A stretch of 64,000 bases of DNA. It comes from Trueperella pyogenes (GTDB lineage: Bacteria > Actinomycetota > Actinomycetes > Actinomycetales > Actinomycetaceae). The translations under genes and the position numbers were made by a program. A model generated the notes under the pieces. The model was not told where the DNA came from. It made no database searches and saw nothing but the letters and a program-made list of their open reading frames with translations. Shown here in pieces: positions 45,091 through 54,490 of the stretch. The DNA is taken from positions 62,001 to 126,000 of the forward strand of contig NZ_JVLH01000009.1 in NCBI RefSeq assembly GCF_001070855.1, read 5' to 3'. The first letter of the stretch is position 1. Each line of letters begins with the position of its first letter.

Positions 45091-48000
45091 GTGGCGAAAG
45101 TTCTTCGTTACCCTGAAGGGGTGTCCACTTCATCGCAGCCAAGGCGCCGGCGCGCACATTCACGCAGGGGTCGCTCCCCTCATGCATCCGCGCCCTTCCG
45201 CCCTTTCACACCCGAACAGCTTGCTGCTCGGGCCGCTGCGATTCCACTGATCTCTTTCCCCGATCTTCCGGTCAGCGCAAGACGTGACGAAATTGCGCAG
45301 GCAATTTCGCAGCATCAGGTTGTCATCGTCTCCGGCGAAACCGGCTCGGGAAAAACCACGCAGATCCCAAAGATTTGCCTCCAATTAGGCCGAGGCGTGG
45401 GCGGCATGATCGGGCACACCCAGCCTCGCCGTATCGCAGCGCGTTCGGTTGCAGAACGCATTGCCGCTGAGCTTGGCCAAAAGGTGGGCAAAGAGCCTGG
45501 CGAGGTCGTCGGCTACCAAGTGCGATTCACCGATGAGGTCGGTCCCACCACTTTGGTCAAACTCATGACCGACGGTATTTTGTTGGCAGAAATTCAATCG
45601 GACCCAATGCTGCGTCGCTATGACACCCTGATCATCGACGAGGCCCACGAGCGCAGCCTAAACATCGATTTCATCTTGGGCTACCTTGCGCGTTTGCTTC
45701 CCCTGCGTCCCGACCTCAAGGTCATCATCACTTCAGCGACCATTGATTCGGATCGTTTCGCGCGCCACTTCGGTCGATGGAACGGTCCGATTGGACAGGG
45801 CACGCTCATTGAAGCAGCACCGGTTATTGAGGTTTCGGGTCGTACTTTCCCGGTTGAAATCCGCTACCGTCCCCTTGCTGCAGATAACCCGACTTCCTAT
45901 TCCTCCTCAAGTAGCTCCCCCGATGCTCAGCCCGCTGAAAGCAGCCCGGCCACGGCCTCGGCAATCGAGGAAGAAAGCACTGGAATCGGCGTTGAACAAC
46001 TGGTTTTAGAGGACCCAGATGATCCCCTTGCTCTTGAGGGCTACGGCGCGGGTCAAGACATCGACGTCGAAACCGCAATCTGCCATGCGGTCGATGAGCT
46101 ATGCAGCGAGGGCCCGGGGGATATTTTGGTATTTCTTCCCGGTGAGCGCGATATCCGTGATACAGAACAGGCGTTGCGTGATCACCTGGGAAATCGCGCG
46201 CCCAAGGATATCTCACACTCGAAAAACCCCGCAGATATCGAAATTTTGCCCCTATTTGCGCGCCTCAGCTCCGCGGAACAACACCGGATTTTTGAGGAAC
46301 ACAGCCATCGGCGCGTTGTTCTGGCGACAAACGTTGCTGAAACCTCGCTGACGGTTCCGGGGATCCGCTACGTGATCGATCCGGGACTGGCACGAATTTC
46401 GCGCTATTCCAATAAGACCAAGGTTCAGCGCCTACCCATCGAAGAGATTTCAAAGGCCAGCGCGAATCAGCGTTCTGGACGTTGCGGACGCGTTGCGGAC
46501 GGTATCGCGATTCGCCTGTATTCCGCTGATAATTTCGCATCGAGGCCAGACTTCACCGAGCCGGAAATCTTGCGTACCTCGCTGGCCTCGGTCATTTTAC
46601 AGATGAGCGCTTTAGGGCTGGGAGACGTTGCTTCATTCCCCTTCGTCGATGCGCCGGACTCGCGAGCGATCCGCGATGGCATCAACCAGCTCATTGAAAT
46701 CGGGGCACTGCGCCCGCTGGAATCATCAAAGAACTCCGATTCTTCCGCGCTAGCACAGGGAAACCAGGGACTTGAGCTCACACGCATTGGTCGCGATTTA
46801 GCTCGGCTTCCCATCGATCCGCGCTTGGGCCGCATGCTGATCGCCGGGCATGAATCAGGATGCGCCTCGGAAATTTTAGTCATCGTCGCTGCGCTATCGA
46901 TTCAGGATGTCCGCGAGCGCCCACTGGAACACCAGGAAGCAGCAGATACGGCACACGCGCGTTTTGCTGACCCCCACTCCGATTTCTTGACCTACCTCAA
47001 TTTATGGCGCTACCTGCACGTCCAACAGCGCGATCTTTCAGGTAGCGCGTTTAGACGTATGTGCCGGGCAGAATTCATTCACTACCTGCGTTTCCGCGAG
47101 TGGCGCGATATCGCCCACCAGCTGCGCGATATGGCCCGCAGCATCGGCATCAACACCGAGCCACTGGGGATGCCTTCAGCAGGAGATGTGGTCGAGCAGG
47201 CATCACGTACGGGAATTGCGGACGCCGCAGCGAAGGCTGCAGTTGCCTTCACGCGCTCAACCAGCGCGGTCGACACCGACGATATTCACCGTTCGATCCT
47301 CGTTGGTCTGCTCTCCAGTCTGGGCGCGTGGGATCCGGCAACTCGAGACTATACCGGTAGCCGAGGCACTCACTTCACCATTTGGCCTGGTTCGGGAATC
47401 ACTGGCCATCCCGATTGGGTGATGACCGCGGAATTGGTTGAGACCTCGCGACTCTTTGCACGTACGGTCGCCCGTATTCGCCCCGAATGGGTCGAGCCAT
47501 TGGCAAAAGACCTACTCAACCATGTCTATTCCGAGCCCACGTGGAATTCTTCACGGGGCGCGGCTTACGTTCAAGAAAAAGTGATGCTCTACGGGCTGAC
47601 ATTGATCGCAGACCGCTCGGTGTTGCTGGGACGACTGGGATCTACTCCCCTGGGGTCAATCCGAGGTGCTGTTCCAACAGATTCTCCTTTTGCGATCGCC
47701 CAGCAAAGCCCAATCACCGCTGCCGAGCTCGCTCGTGAAATGTTCATCCGCCACGCGCTGGTTCAGGGTCAGTGGCGTGAGCGTCATGCCTTCCAACGTC
47801 GCAACGACGAGGCGATCGAGCGGGCAAGGGAAACCGAGCGTCGCAGCCGCACCCACGGCCTCGTCGCCGATGAAATGGCGTTGGAGCGTTTCTTTGACGA
47901 TCTCCTCCCCGCCTCGATCATCTCTGCCGGGCACTTTAATCGCTGGTGGAAGAACGAAAAGCGCCAGAATCCTCATCTTTTGGATTACCCTCCTGAGCTT

Positions 48001-49956
48001 CTGCTTCCCCGAGGCCTGGGCCAGACCGGAGAGGGCTTCCCCGACCATTGGCAGCAGGGAGAGCTTCGCCTTCCCCTGTCCTATGAGTTCCACCCAGGTT
48101 CCCCGCGCGACGGCGTTTCGATGTCCATTCCCGTCGAGGCCTTGGGTCGCGTGAGCGATGCGGGTACCGATTGGTTAGTGCCGGGTATGCGCGAAGAACT
48201 CATCACCGAGGCAATTCGTGCGCTTCCCAAGGCCAAGCGCCGCCTGCTTGCACCCGCTCCCGAAGTCGCAAAGAGCGTTGCCGCGTGGATTGATGATTTC
48301 CGAAGCGGCCGCGTGAGTGCTGACAAGGAGCTTGATCACGCACCCTCTGGTGGTGCTTCCGCTGACGTTGCGTCCTCTGCCTCTACACCCGATGAAGATC
48401 CAGCCTCGCTGAGCGCTGCTCTTGGGCGCTTGGCGGCATGGGGACAAAAAACAGGTCAGGGCCGCAGCGATAAGCGCCTGTCCAAGGCCAGTACACCCAC
48501 CCAAGACGAACGGGGTAAAGGCCGCGATCTTTCTGCGGTTTCCTCAGCTCAAACCTCCGATAGGTCCGCGAAGTCTTCCACCCAGAATCACGATGGAGCC
48601 CACACCGCTGCCACGCAGGCTGACTCTACGTCCTTCGACGAACTTTTCACTCGCGCAATCCGTGAGCTCCGAGGTGTTGACCTGAGTGATTCCGATCTCC
48701 ACACCATGCACGATGCGCTTCCCGATCACTTGCTCATGACCTTCGTTGTCTACGATCGCGAGGGACGCGAACTGGGAAGCGGGAAAGATCTGGGGTATCT
48801 CAAACGAACCTTGGCCGGTGCGACCGATAGCGCGTTACGAACGGCCGTTCGCCAGGCATTGACTGAAGCCCAAGAACGCAGCGCACAAGGCAAGCATCGC
48901 TCAGGCGCAGAAGCTAAGCCTGAGTCTGGGAAACCTTCAAATCCTGCAGCCAGCGACGCAAAAGCTCGCACGCAAGGGAAGGCAGCGACGGCCTCGGGAG
49001 CGATCGACGCTAGTGAGGGCACTCCTGGAAGCGAACTTTTCGCAGATAATCTTGAGGATTTCCCAACCACTCCTTTGCCAACCTCGATCGAATCTCAGGC
49101 ACAGGGGCTCACAATTCGCGCGTTCCCCGCACTAGTTCCCCAAGGGAAGCCCGCGAATCCCTTGGCGGGCGTGCGCGTCATGGCAAATGCTTCGCAGGCA
49201 AGAAGCGAGCACGGCTTGGGGGTGGCGAACCTCGTCCTGCGCCGCGTTCAGCTATCGACCAAGCGCGTCTCGACGCGTTGGAGTGGACGCGAGGCACTCA
49301 TGCTGACCTCAACTCCCTATCGAAGCAGCGAGGCTCTGATCGCAGATGCACAGTGGGCAAGTGTGCGCACGCTCACGGTGTCTCTGAGCGGAAATCAGGG
49401 AGTGTGGGCGGTACGTGATCACTCGAGCTTTGAGGACCTTTCCCAGCGCGTGAGGGATCTGCACGAAGATCAGGTCTATTCGATTATTGAAGTCGTTGTG
49501 CGTGCGATGGAATCCTGGGCGCAGCTTCAAGACACCCTTGCGACTGCAGATGCACAGGCCTATTCCTCCCTTCGCGGGGATGTCGAAAGACTCGCGAATT
49601 CCCTGGTATTTGATGGATTCATTGCCGCAACACCTATCGAGCGTCTTCGCAACCTTCCGCGATACATTCAGGCTCAATCTTTACGTGTCCGTAAAGCTCT
49701 GCGTTCACCTTCCGATCTTGCGCGTGACGAGCGCTCTGCGCAGGCCTTGGCACAGGTCGATGATGAGCTAAATGAACTTCGAGAGCTCATGGATACGCGT
49801 CCTTTCGACGCACGCCACGCCAGCGCATTTGAGGAACTTTTGTGGATGCGTGAAGAGCTGCGCGTTTCTCTATTTGCACAAGAACTGGGGACCGCGCGCA
49901 AGATTTCACCTCAACGCATGTTGGCAGCGATCGATCGTCTTCACGAGGCCATATGA
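45091..49956 (+). CDS. hrpA: ATP-dependent RNA helicase HrpA (DEAH-box)
   Basis: A 1621-residue DEAH-box helicase. Motif I is GETGSGKT (82-89), motif II DEAH (183-186), motif III SAT shortly after, and motif VI QRSGRCGR near 460. The winged-helix, ratchet and OB-like domains follow, then the large C-terminal DUF3418 region of HrpA proteins. HrpA acts on mRNA and on stalled or collided ribosomes in E. coli. Two low-complexity inserts are visible: Ser/Pro/Glu-rich at about 265-300 and a long Ala/Ser/Gln stretch at about 1090-1330. This explains why the protein is longer than the 1300 residues of E. coli. The start is a GTG at 45091; a later GTG at about 45121 is possible. Confidence 0.93.
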   Translation: MAKVLRYPEGVSTSSQPRRRRAHSRRGRSPHASAPFRPFTPEQLAARAAAIPLISFPDLPVSARRDEIAQAISQHQVVIVSGETGSGKTTQIPKICLQLGRGVGGMIGHTQPRRIAARSVAERIAAELGQKVGKEPGEVVGYQVRFTDEVGPTTLVKLMTDGILLAEIQSDPMLRRYDTLIIDEAHERSLNIDFILGYLARLLPLRPDLKVIITSATIDSDRFARHFGRWNGPIGQGTLIEAAPVIEVSGRTFPVEIRYRPLAADNPTSYSSSSSSPDAQPAESSPATASAIEEESTGIGVEQLVLEDPDDPLALEGYGAGQDIDVETAICHAVDELCSEGPGDILVFLPGERDIRDTEQALRDHLGNRAPKDISHSKNPADIEILPLFARLSSAEQHRIFEEHSHRRVVLATNVAETSLTVPGIRYVIDPGLARISRYSNKTKVQRLPIEEISKASANQRSGRCGRVADGIAIRLYSADNFASRPDFTEPEILRTSLASVILQMSALGLGDVASFPFVDAPDSRAIRDGINQLIEIGALRPLESSKNSDSSALAQGNQGLELTRIGRDLARLPIDPRLGRMLIAGHESGCASEILVIVAALSIQDVRERPLEHQEAADTAHARFADPHSDFLTYLNLWRYLHVQQRDLSGSAFRRMCRAEFIHYLRFREWRDIAHQLRDMARSIGINTEPLGMPSAGDVVEQASRTGIADAAAKAAVAFTRSTSAVDTDDIHRSILVGLLSSLGAWDPATRDYTGSRGTHFTIWPGSGITGHPDWVMTAELVETSRLFARTVARIRPEWVEPLAKDLLNHVYSEPTWNSSRGAAYVQEKVMLYGLTLIADRSVLLGRLGSTPLGSIRGAVPTDSPFAIAQQSPITAAELAREMFIRHALVQGQWRERHAFQRRNDEAIERARETERRSRTHGLVADEMALERFFDDLLPASIISAGHFNRWWKNEKRQNPHLLDYPPELLLPRGLGQTGEGFPDHWQQGELRLPLSYEFHPGSPRDGVSMSIPVEALGRVSDAGTDWLVPGMREELITEAIRALPKAKRRLLAPAPEVAKSVAAWIDDFRSGRVSADKELDHAPSGGASADVASSASTPDEDPASLSAALGRLAAWGQKTGQGRSDKRLSKASTPTQDERGKGRDLSAVSSAQTSDRSAKSSTQNHDGAHTAATQADSTSFDELFTRAIRELRGVDLSDSDLHTMHDALPDHLLMTFVVYDREGRELGSGKDLGYLKRTLAGATDSALRTAVRQALTEAQERSAQGKHRSGAEAKPESGKPSNPAASDAKARTQGKAATASGAIDASEGTPGSELFADNLEDFPTTPLPTSIESQAQGLTIRAFPALVPQGKPANPLAGVRVMANASQARSEHGLGVANLVLRRVQLSTKRVSTRWSGREALMLTSTPYRSSEALIADAQWASVRTLTVSLSGNQGVWAVRDHSSFEDLSQRVRDLHEDQVYSIIEVVVRAMESWAQLQDTLATADAQAYSSLRGDVERLANSLVFDGFIAATPIERLRNLPRYIQAQSLRVRKALRSPSDLARDERSAQALAQVDDELNELRELMDTRPFDARHASAFEELLWMREELRVSLFAQELGTARKISPQRMLAAIDRLHEAI

Positions 49957-50474
49957 AGCGTGAAGACGCACGCGCAATGGCACGTGAGTTGATGGATCAC
50001 CACGGTTTAAGAAACTGGTCGCTGCGATTTGATCGTGCGCGTAGACGCGCGGGAGCATGCGTCCACACGCGACGCGAAATTCGCCTTTCGGGGCCGTTGG
50101 CTGACCTCTACGACGCGGAAACGGTACGTGGAGTCATCCTGCACGAAATTGCCCACGCACTGGTTGGTGCCTCACATCATCACGATGCGATCTGGCAGGC
50201 AAAAGCTCGCCAACTTGGTGCCCCCGATAGCGCGCGCTTATCGGCACACTTACCCTCGCCTCAGCCATCATGGGTGGGGGTATGCCCAGTGTGCGGAACA
50301 CAGCGGGAACTCTATTCGGCTCCCCGACGGGTCACCTCTTGCGGTGTGTGTTCACGCACTTTTGATGCCTCGCGGATCTTTATCTGGTCCTACAAAGGAC
50401 AACCTCGTCAACCCGGCGGACAGTACGCGCGCCAACTACGCAGTTTGACACGACTTCGACATCCAAATGAATGA
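49953..50474 (+). CDS. SprT-like zinc metalloprotease
   Basis: A 173-residue protein with the zincin motif HEIAHAL (H64, E65, H68) and a later His in SHHHDAIW as third ligand. A C-terminal zinc ribbon is seen as CPVC and CGVC. This is the SprT/Spartan family, which in eukaryotes cleaves DNA-protein crosslinks; the bacterial role is unclear. It starts within the last codons of hrpA (ATGA overlap), so it is translationally coupled to the helicase. This suggests a joint job in nucleic-acid quality control, an inference. Confidence 0.88.
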   Translation: MKREDARAMARELMDHHGLRNWSLRFDRARRRAGACVHTRREIRLSGPLADLYDAETVRGVILHEIAHALVGASHHHDAIWQAKARQLGAPDSARLSAHLPSPQPSWVGVCPVCGTQRELYSAPRRVTSCGVCSRTFDASRIFIWSYKGQPRQPGGQYARQLRSLTRLRHPNE

Positions 50475-50546
50475 CGATGCGTAAACGTACTGACGAGCGT
50501 TACCATATGTCCATTCACCCGATCACTTTTGCTGAAGGACGTATAG

Positions 50547-51095
50547 ATGTCTGCTTCCACCCCATTCGATGACGGCGCAACGACCAATACTGGCGAAGAA
50601 CGCGAAAATCTGACCTGGCAAGAGTTCGGCGATGCCGCACGCGAGCTGGCACAGCAGATCGTGAATTCCGGATGGAAGCCCGACCTGATCGTTGCAATTG
50701 CGCGCGGAGGTCTGATCCCCGCAGGAGCAATTGCCTACGCAATGGGTGTGAAGGCTATTGGAACCATGAACCTTGAGTTCTATACCGGTCTGGGTGAGAC
50801 CCTAGATGAACCTCAAGTTCTGCCTCCGCTGATGGATGTTTCGGCTCTGGACGGCAAGAAGGTATTGGTCGTCGACGATGTCGCAGACTCGGGTAAGACC
50901 CTGAAGAAGGTCATGGAACTGATCGACGAAGACGGGCTGAGCCTTGATGGCAAAACCCACGCAAAGGTCGACGCTCGCTCGGTTGTTATTTACAAGAAGC
51001 CCGTCTCGATCATCGAACCGGACTACATCTGGCGCAAGACCGCTCTGTGGATCAACTTCCCCTGGTCGGTCTTGCCCGTGGTCGAGGCTGAGTAA
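50547..51095 (+). CDS. Phosphoribosyltransferase (xanthine/hypoxanthine type)
   Basis: A 182-residue type I PRTase. The PRPP-binding loop is VLVVDDVADSGKTL (106-119) and the early pyrophosphate loop IARGGLIPAG. The C-terminal YIWRKTALWINFPWS resembles the xanthine-guanine PRTase (Gpt) group found in actinobacteria and archaea. It salvages purine bases to nucleotides. The first 20 residues are probably disordered. The gene is monocistronic, with a strong terminator. It could cooperate with the purine permease at 37011-38957 although it is not adjacent. Confidence 0.88.
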   Translation: MSASTPFDDGATTNTGEERENLTWQEFGDAARELAQQIVNSGWKPDLIVAIARGGLIPAGAIAYAMGVKAIGTMNLEFYTGLGETLDEPQVLPPLMDVSALDGKKVLVVDDVADSGKTLKKVMELIDEDGLSLDGKTHAKVDARSVVIYKKPVSIIEPDYIWRKTALWINFPWSVLPVVEAE

Positions 51096-51119
51096 CACTC
51101 AACTTCGAACACAAATATA

Positions 51120-51151
51120 CGGGACTGCGCGCTGCTCGCAGTCCCGTTTTT
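51120..51151 (+). terminator. Rho-independent terminator after the PRTase gene
   Basis: GGGACTGCG (51121-51129) pairs with CGCAGTCCC (51137-51145), followed by GTTTTT. Confidence 0.95.
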
Positions 51152-51181
51152 AAACGACCGGTGTTTTCCAATCGATGCCGG

Positions 51182-52240
51182 CTACACCGCAATGAGTGGT
51201 ACATAACTCCCGCTTAAGTCACCCCCCGACACTTTTGGTCTTCCGCGATCGCAGGTCTCAAACAGATGCGCTGCTGCCCCACACGCCCAGCGAGAATCCT
51301 CACTGGCACGCCGAATCACTACCGGAAGCACTTCCCCCGGAGAGCCCACAGTAAAAAGCTCGTCCTCAAAAAGGACCGCCCATTCCGAGGAAAGAATCCG
51401 CACCGCGCTTCCATCAAGAACGATGTGATCAATTTTGGTCATTTCGCTGAGCTGCTCCAGACACATCGCAAGGTTGCGAACGAAGCCCAGAACCGCCTTT
51501 CGACAGGCCAGATCGCCGCCCTGTGCCATGCGAATCAAATCTTCGATATCACGTGGCTGGTCGGGATCCCCAGTGCTCATACGGGCGGCACGTGCCTGCC
51601 CAATAACGGCCGAAGGAACCAGCGAGCCGCTGGCGCATCCGAAATGTCCCTGTGCACATACCCCATTGCTTCCCTCAAGACGAAGGTGAGCAATTCTTCG
51701 GTAGTCCCCAGCGGGATCAGCACAAATAGTGCCATTCTTCACTTCGACGTGACAGACGTTTTCCGCGATCTGAACGATCATGAAATTATCAATACGCTGT
51801 CCGACACCGTATATGGCTTCGTAGGTTGCCAATCCTTCAAGACTGTTGATGAGAGAAAGCGGAAGTCCGCCCTGACCAGAGATCACGTCGAGGAGCGGAA
51901 AGTCCAGCCATCCCAGTTCTTCGACCGTACACCTTCGGCCATCGATCACTTTCGCACCGAGGGATAGGCCGATTCCCTTGATGTCCCCATATGAACGAAC
52001 GCTTTCTGCCATTTCTCTGCAGAGAGTGTTAATCGTGGCAAGAATGGCATTCGCGTTATTTACAACGATTCGCGCACGTTCTTCACGCACACGCCCAGAA
52101 CGATCCATGACAACGGCATGAACCCTTCCAGGTAACAGCGCAATTCCAACAGCACACTCATCAGAGCGTTTGAAATGCGGTATGTGAATCGGTGGCCCCG
52201 GAGGGTCAGCAGTCTTCTTATGAATATCGTATGGCTCCAT
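51182..52240 (-). CDS. ROK-family-like protein with degenerate zinc motif
   Basis: A 352-residue protein with the ASKHA fold of ROK sugar kinases and repressors. An ATP-site-like block occurs as CAVGIALLPGRVHAVVMD, and the region GHFGCASGSLVPSAVIG corresponds to the ROK zinc-binding block. The expected CXCGXXGCXE is reduced to CAQGHFGCAS, so one Cys and the Glu are missing. No N-terminal helix-turn-helix is seen in the first 30 residues. It is therefore either a sugar kinase-like protein that has lost zinc or a non-catalytic sensor. The ribosome site AAGGGG supports the ATG at 52240. It is followed by the PRTase terminator and has no clear partners. Confidence 0.7.
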   Translation of the reverse strand: MEPYDIHKKTADPPGPPIHIPHFKRSDECAVGIALLPGRVHAVVMDRSGRVREERARIVVNNANAILATINTLCREMAESVRSYGDIKGIGLSLGAKVIDGRRCTVEELGWLDFPLLDVISGQGGLPLSLINSLEGLATYEAIYGVGQRIDNFMIVQIAENVCHVEVKNGTICADPAGDYRRIAHLRLEGSNGVCAQGHFGCASGSLVPSAVIGQARAARMSTGDPDQPRDIEDLIRMAQGGDLACRKAVLGFVRNLAMCLEQLSEMTKIDHIVLDGSAVRILSSEWAVLFEDELFTVGSPGEVLPVVIRRASEDSRWACGAAAHLFETCDRGRPKVSGGDLSGSYVPLIAV

Positions 52241-52337
52241 CGCGCACCCCTTGGCAACTTCTTCGTCACCTGGACACGAGCGTATCCAGCGCGCTCAGTG
52301 TATACCACGACCACCTACAATTGCCCGGATTTCAACA

Positions 52338-53186
52338 TCATTGGGCAAACCAAGCACGCATATAGCCATAAACATTCGCGTTGCCATAAACCGAGCAATC
52401 ATTACCGTGCCCCGCAAGCGCCCCCTGGTTGGGAACATAGGGCGTGTAGTTGTACAAACTGGCGGTTGCACGATTAGCCGGAGTGATCTCAACGGAGGTG
52501 CATTCTTCAGCGGGACCGTAGCGGGCCTCGACCCTTTCTCCCGCACGGAAACGGAAACGCTCAGGCTTTACTCGATAGATCGCAAACTGACGCGCGGCGT
52601 AATAGACCTGCCGCTGAAAACCTGCATAATCCGGATCACAGGTCGAGTTATCCGGGCAGGCATATCCCATCGCGCTGGGATAGCTAAACCACTGAAACAT
52701 TCCACCCGACGCGTAGATCAGACCCTGCTCTTTTTGCAGCGTCACCAACAAAACTTGCGGGTTTACTCCACATGAACGTGCCGACTGACCAATAATTTGC
52801 GCAGCGTTTTCCTCTTCGCCGCCCTGGTATCCCCATGGGCAATACTCATCAGCAGGGAAAGTCTCGGTGACGGCTTTGAAGTCCTTTAGACACGGAACAT
52901 CCTGGTCGTTCACCCGTCCCGCGCGGCAGCCCTCCCCTTTTTCGTTGATAAAAGCAGCAATCTGCTCGTCATTCATAGCGCGCGAGTCATCCAGCACGGC
53001 ATCAGACATGATGTTTTCCGGGTCAAAACCCGAGTAGTCCAAAGGGATTCCGCGAGGCGCCTCAGAAGCTGTTTCTTGCGGCTGCTCTTGCGGCGTTGTG
53101 TCCGTACAGCCGGCTATCCCGATTGTCGAGGCCGCCGCTACGCAAAGTGCGACAAGCGCGCCTATGCGCTTGTTTCGTTTCGTCAC
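52338..53186 (-). CDS. Secreted lysozyme-like lipoprotein
   Basis: A 282-residue lipoprotein: the signal peptide ends at the lipobox GIAGC (C27). A segment MNDEQIAAFINEKGEGC is followed, after several cysteines, by NPQVLLVTLQKEQGLI, the pattern of actinobacterial secreted proteins with a lysozyme/transglycosylase-like helix; E153 is the candidate catalytic Glu. Later blocks AMGYACPDNSTC and QVYYAARQF support this. Six or more cysteines suggest disulfides. It could cut or bind peptidoglycan; enzymatic action is not proven. The GTG start overlaps the phosphatase stop by GTGA, so the two are coupled. Confidence 0.7.
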   Translation of the reverse strand: MTKRNKRIGALVALCVAAASTIGIAGCTDTTPQEQPQETASEAPRGIPLDYSGFDPENIMSDAVLDDSRAMNDEQIAAFINEKGEGCRAGRVNDQDVPCLKDFKAVTETFPADEYCPWGYQGGEEENAAQIIGQSARSCGVNPQVLLVTLQKEQGLIYASGGMFQWFSYPSAMGYACPDNSTCDPDYAGFQRQVYYAARQFAIYRVKPERFRFRAGERVEARYGPAEECTSVEITPANRATASLYNYTPYVPNQGALAGHGNDCSVYGNANVYGYMRAWFAQ

Positions 53187-53671
53187 CGAGTTGTGCTCCT
53201 CATGATGTACTCAATGATGGCTGGAGTGCAGTTCTCAATGGTCTCACGAGTGGCCTCAAAATCAGAATAATCTCCGTACCAGGGGTCGGGAACATCGAGA
53301 TTGCGCACGCGACCGAGTTCTCCTGCGTCCACCTCGAATTCACGGAACATGCGAATCTTCGGATCAGGTCCGCCTGCAAGCCTTTCGAGGGCGCGAAGGT
53401 GCGAGGAGGTCATCGCAAGAATCAAGTCCCAACGTTGAAGCTCCCTCACCTCGACTTGGCGGGCTCGATGCGAGGGCACGCGGTACCCTCCCTCTCGCAG
53501 TGCTCGGGCAGCGCGAGAGTCGATCCCGTGTCCATGTTCCTCATCGCTGATCCCGGCCGAATCAACCACAACATCAAGCCCGCGCTGTTCGACGGCTTCA
53601 CGCAGGATTTCTTCGGCCATGACCGAGCGGCAAATATTGCCGGTACACACCATAAGGACGCGATAGGACAC
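53183..53671 (-). CDS. Low-molecular-weight protein tyrosine phosphatase
   Basis: A 162-residue LMW-PTP. The P-loop is CTGNICRS (C9 to R15) and the general acid Asp is in the loop VPDPWYGDYSDF. These enzymes dephosphorylate tyrosine on proteins; in bacteria they often control capsule or wall polymers, but secreted forms exist too. No signal peptide is seen. The start is a GTG with AAGTGA upstream, 9 nt after the mtnN stop. It overlaps the lysozyme-like lipoprotein gene, which hints at wall or surface polysaccharide control. Confidence 0.93.
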   Translation of the reverse strand: MSYRVLMVCTGNICRSVMAEEILREAVEQRGLDVVVDSAGISDEEHGHGIDSRAARALREGGYRVPSHRARQVEVRELQRWDLILAMTSSHLRALERLAGGPDPKIRMFREFEVDAGELGRVRNLDVPDPWYGDYSDFEATRETIENCTPAIIEYIMRSTTR

Positions 53672-53680
53672 GGGATCAGC

Positions 53681-54445
53681 TCACTTGCAGAAAAGTGAGA
53701 GGTAGGCGCAAATCGCCTCGAAGGAGTGGTATGCGGCCTTCTCACCATTCATGTGGAAGTCCTCGTCAGCACCTTCTCCCGTCAGATCCGAAATCGCGCG
53801 CAGGCAGATCCAATCCACGCCGTTGGACCAGCACACCTGGGCCATGCCACAGGTTTCCATGTCAACAGCCAGCGCATCGGGGAAGCCGGCGCGAATACGG
53901 GCAACAACCTTTTCCGAGGCGAAGGAGTCGCCGGTAACGATGCGGCCGGTGCGCACGTGGTGCGGCTGGGCATCATTGAGGCCCGCGAGCGCGTCGATTG
54001 CCCGCTGCGAGGAGTGGTAGTCGACGGGCATACGCGGAATCTGGCCGAGCTCGTAGCCGAAAACGGTGGCGTCGGCATCGTTGTAGATCGTGGAGATCGC
54101 GCCCGCGATGTCGCCCACTTGGATTCCTCCCTCAAGACCGCCCGCGGTGCCACCCGCGATGACGATCTTCGGGGTGGCCAGGGTTAGGCCTCGGGCCACT
54201 GCTGCTGCCGCATTCGCAATGCCAACACCCGAGGTGATGACGACGACGGTGTGACCTTCGAGCTGGCCAAGGGCATAGCTCTGCTGGTGATGTCCATCGG
54301 CGCCCACAACAAGGGTTTCAACCGCGTCAGAACCGGGAAGAGGCGCAAGAGCGTCCAAGAAGGGCTGCGCTTCCATCACCATCGCGCACTGAATGAAGGC
54401 GTCGACCTCGGGAAGCTGACGCGAAGGGGTCAAGGTCAGGGACAT
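53681..54445 (-). CDS. mtnN: 5'-methylthioadenosine/S-adenosylhomocysteine nucleosidase
   Basis: A 254-residue nucleosidase with the family blocks SGVGIANAAAAV, GTAGGLEGGIQVGDI and AVDMETCGMAQVCW, the last containing the conserved Met-Glu pair that contacts the ribose. It cleaves SAH and MTA to free adenine; the SAH product, S-ribosylhomocysteine, is the substrate of LuxS, whose gene lies just upstream. The protein is slightly longer than E. coli Pfs (232 residues). The ribosome site GAGAGG is clear. First step of the activated-methyl cycle branch that yields AI-2. Confidence 0.92.
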   Translation of the reverse strand: MSLTLTPSRQLPEVDAFIQCAMVMEAQPFLDALAPLPGSDAVETLVVGADGHHQQSYALGQLEGHTVVVITSGVGIANAAAAVARGLTLATPKIVIAGGTAGGLEGGIQVGDIAGAISTIYNDADATVFGYELGQIPRMPVDYHSSQRAIDALAGLNDAQPHHVRTGRIVTGDSFASEKVVARIRAGFPDALAVDMETCGMAQVCWSNGVDWICLRAISDLTGEGADEDFHMNGEKAAYHSFEAICAYLSLFCK

Positions 54446-54490
54446 GAGTACCTCTCTGAGAAGTGTCTGGGGGCCGTCAGGTCTGAATAA

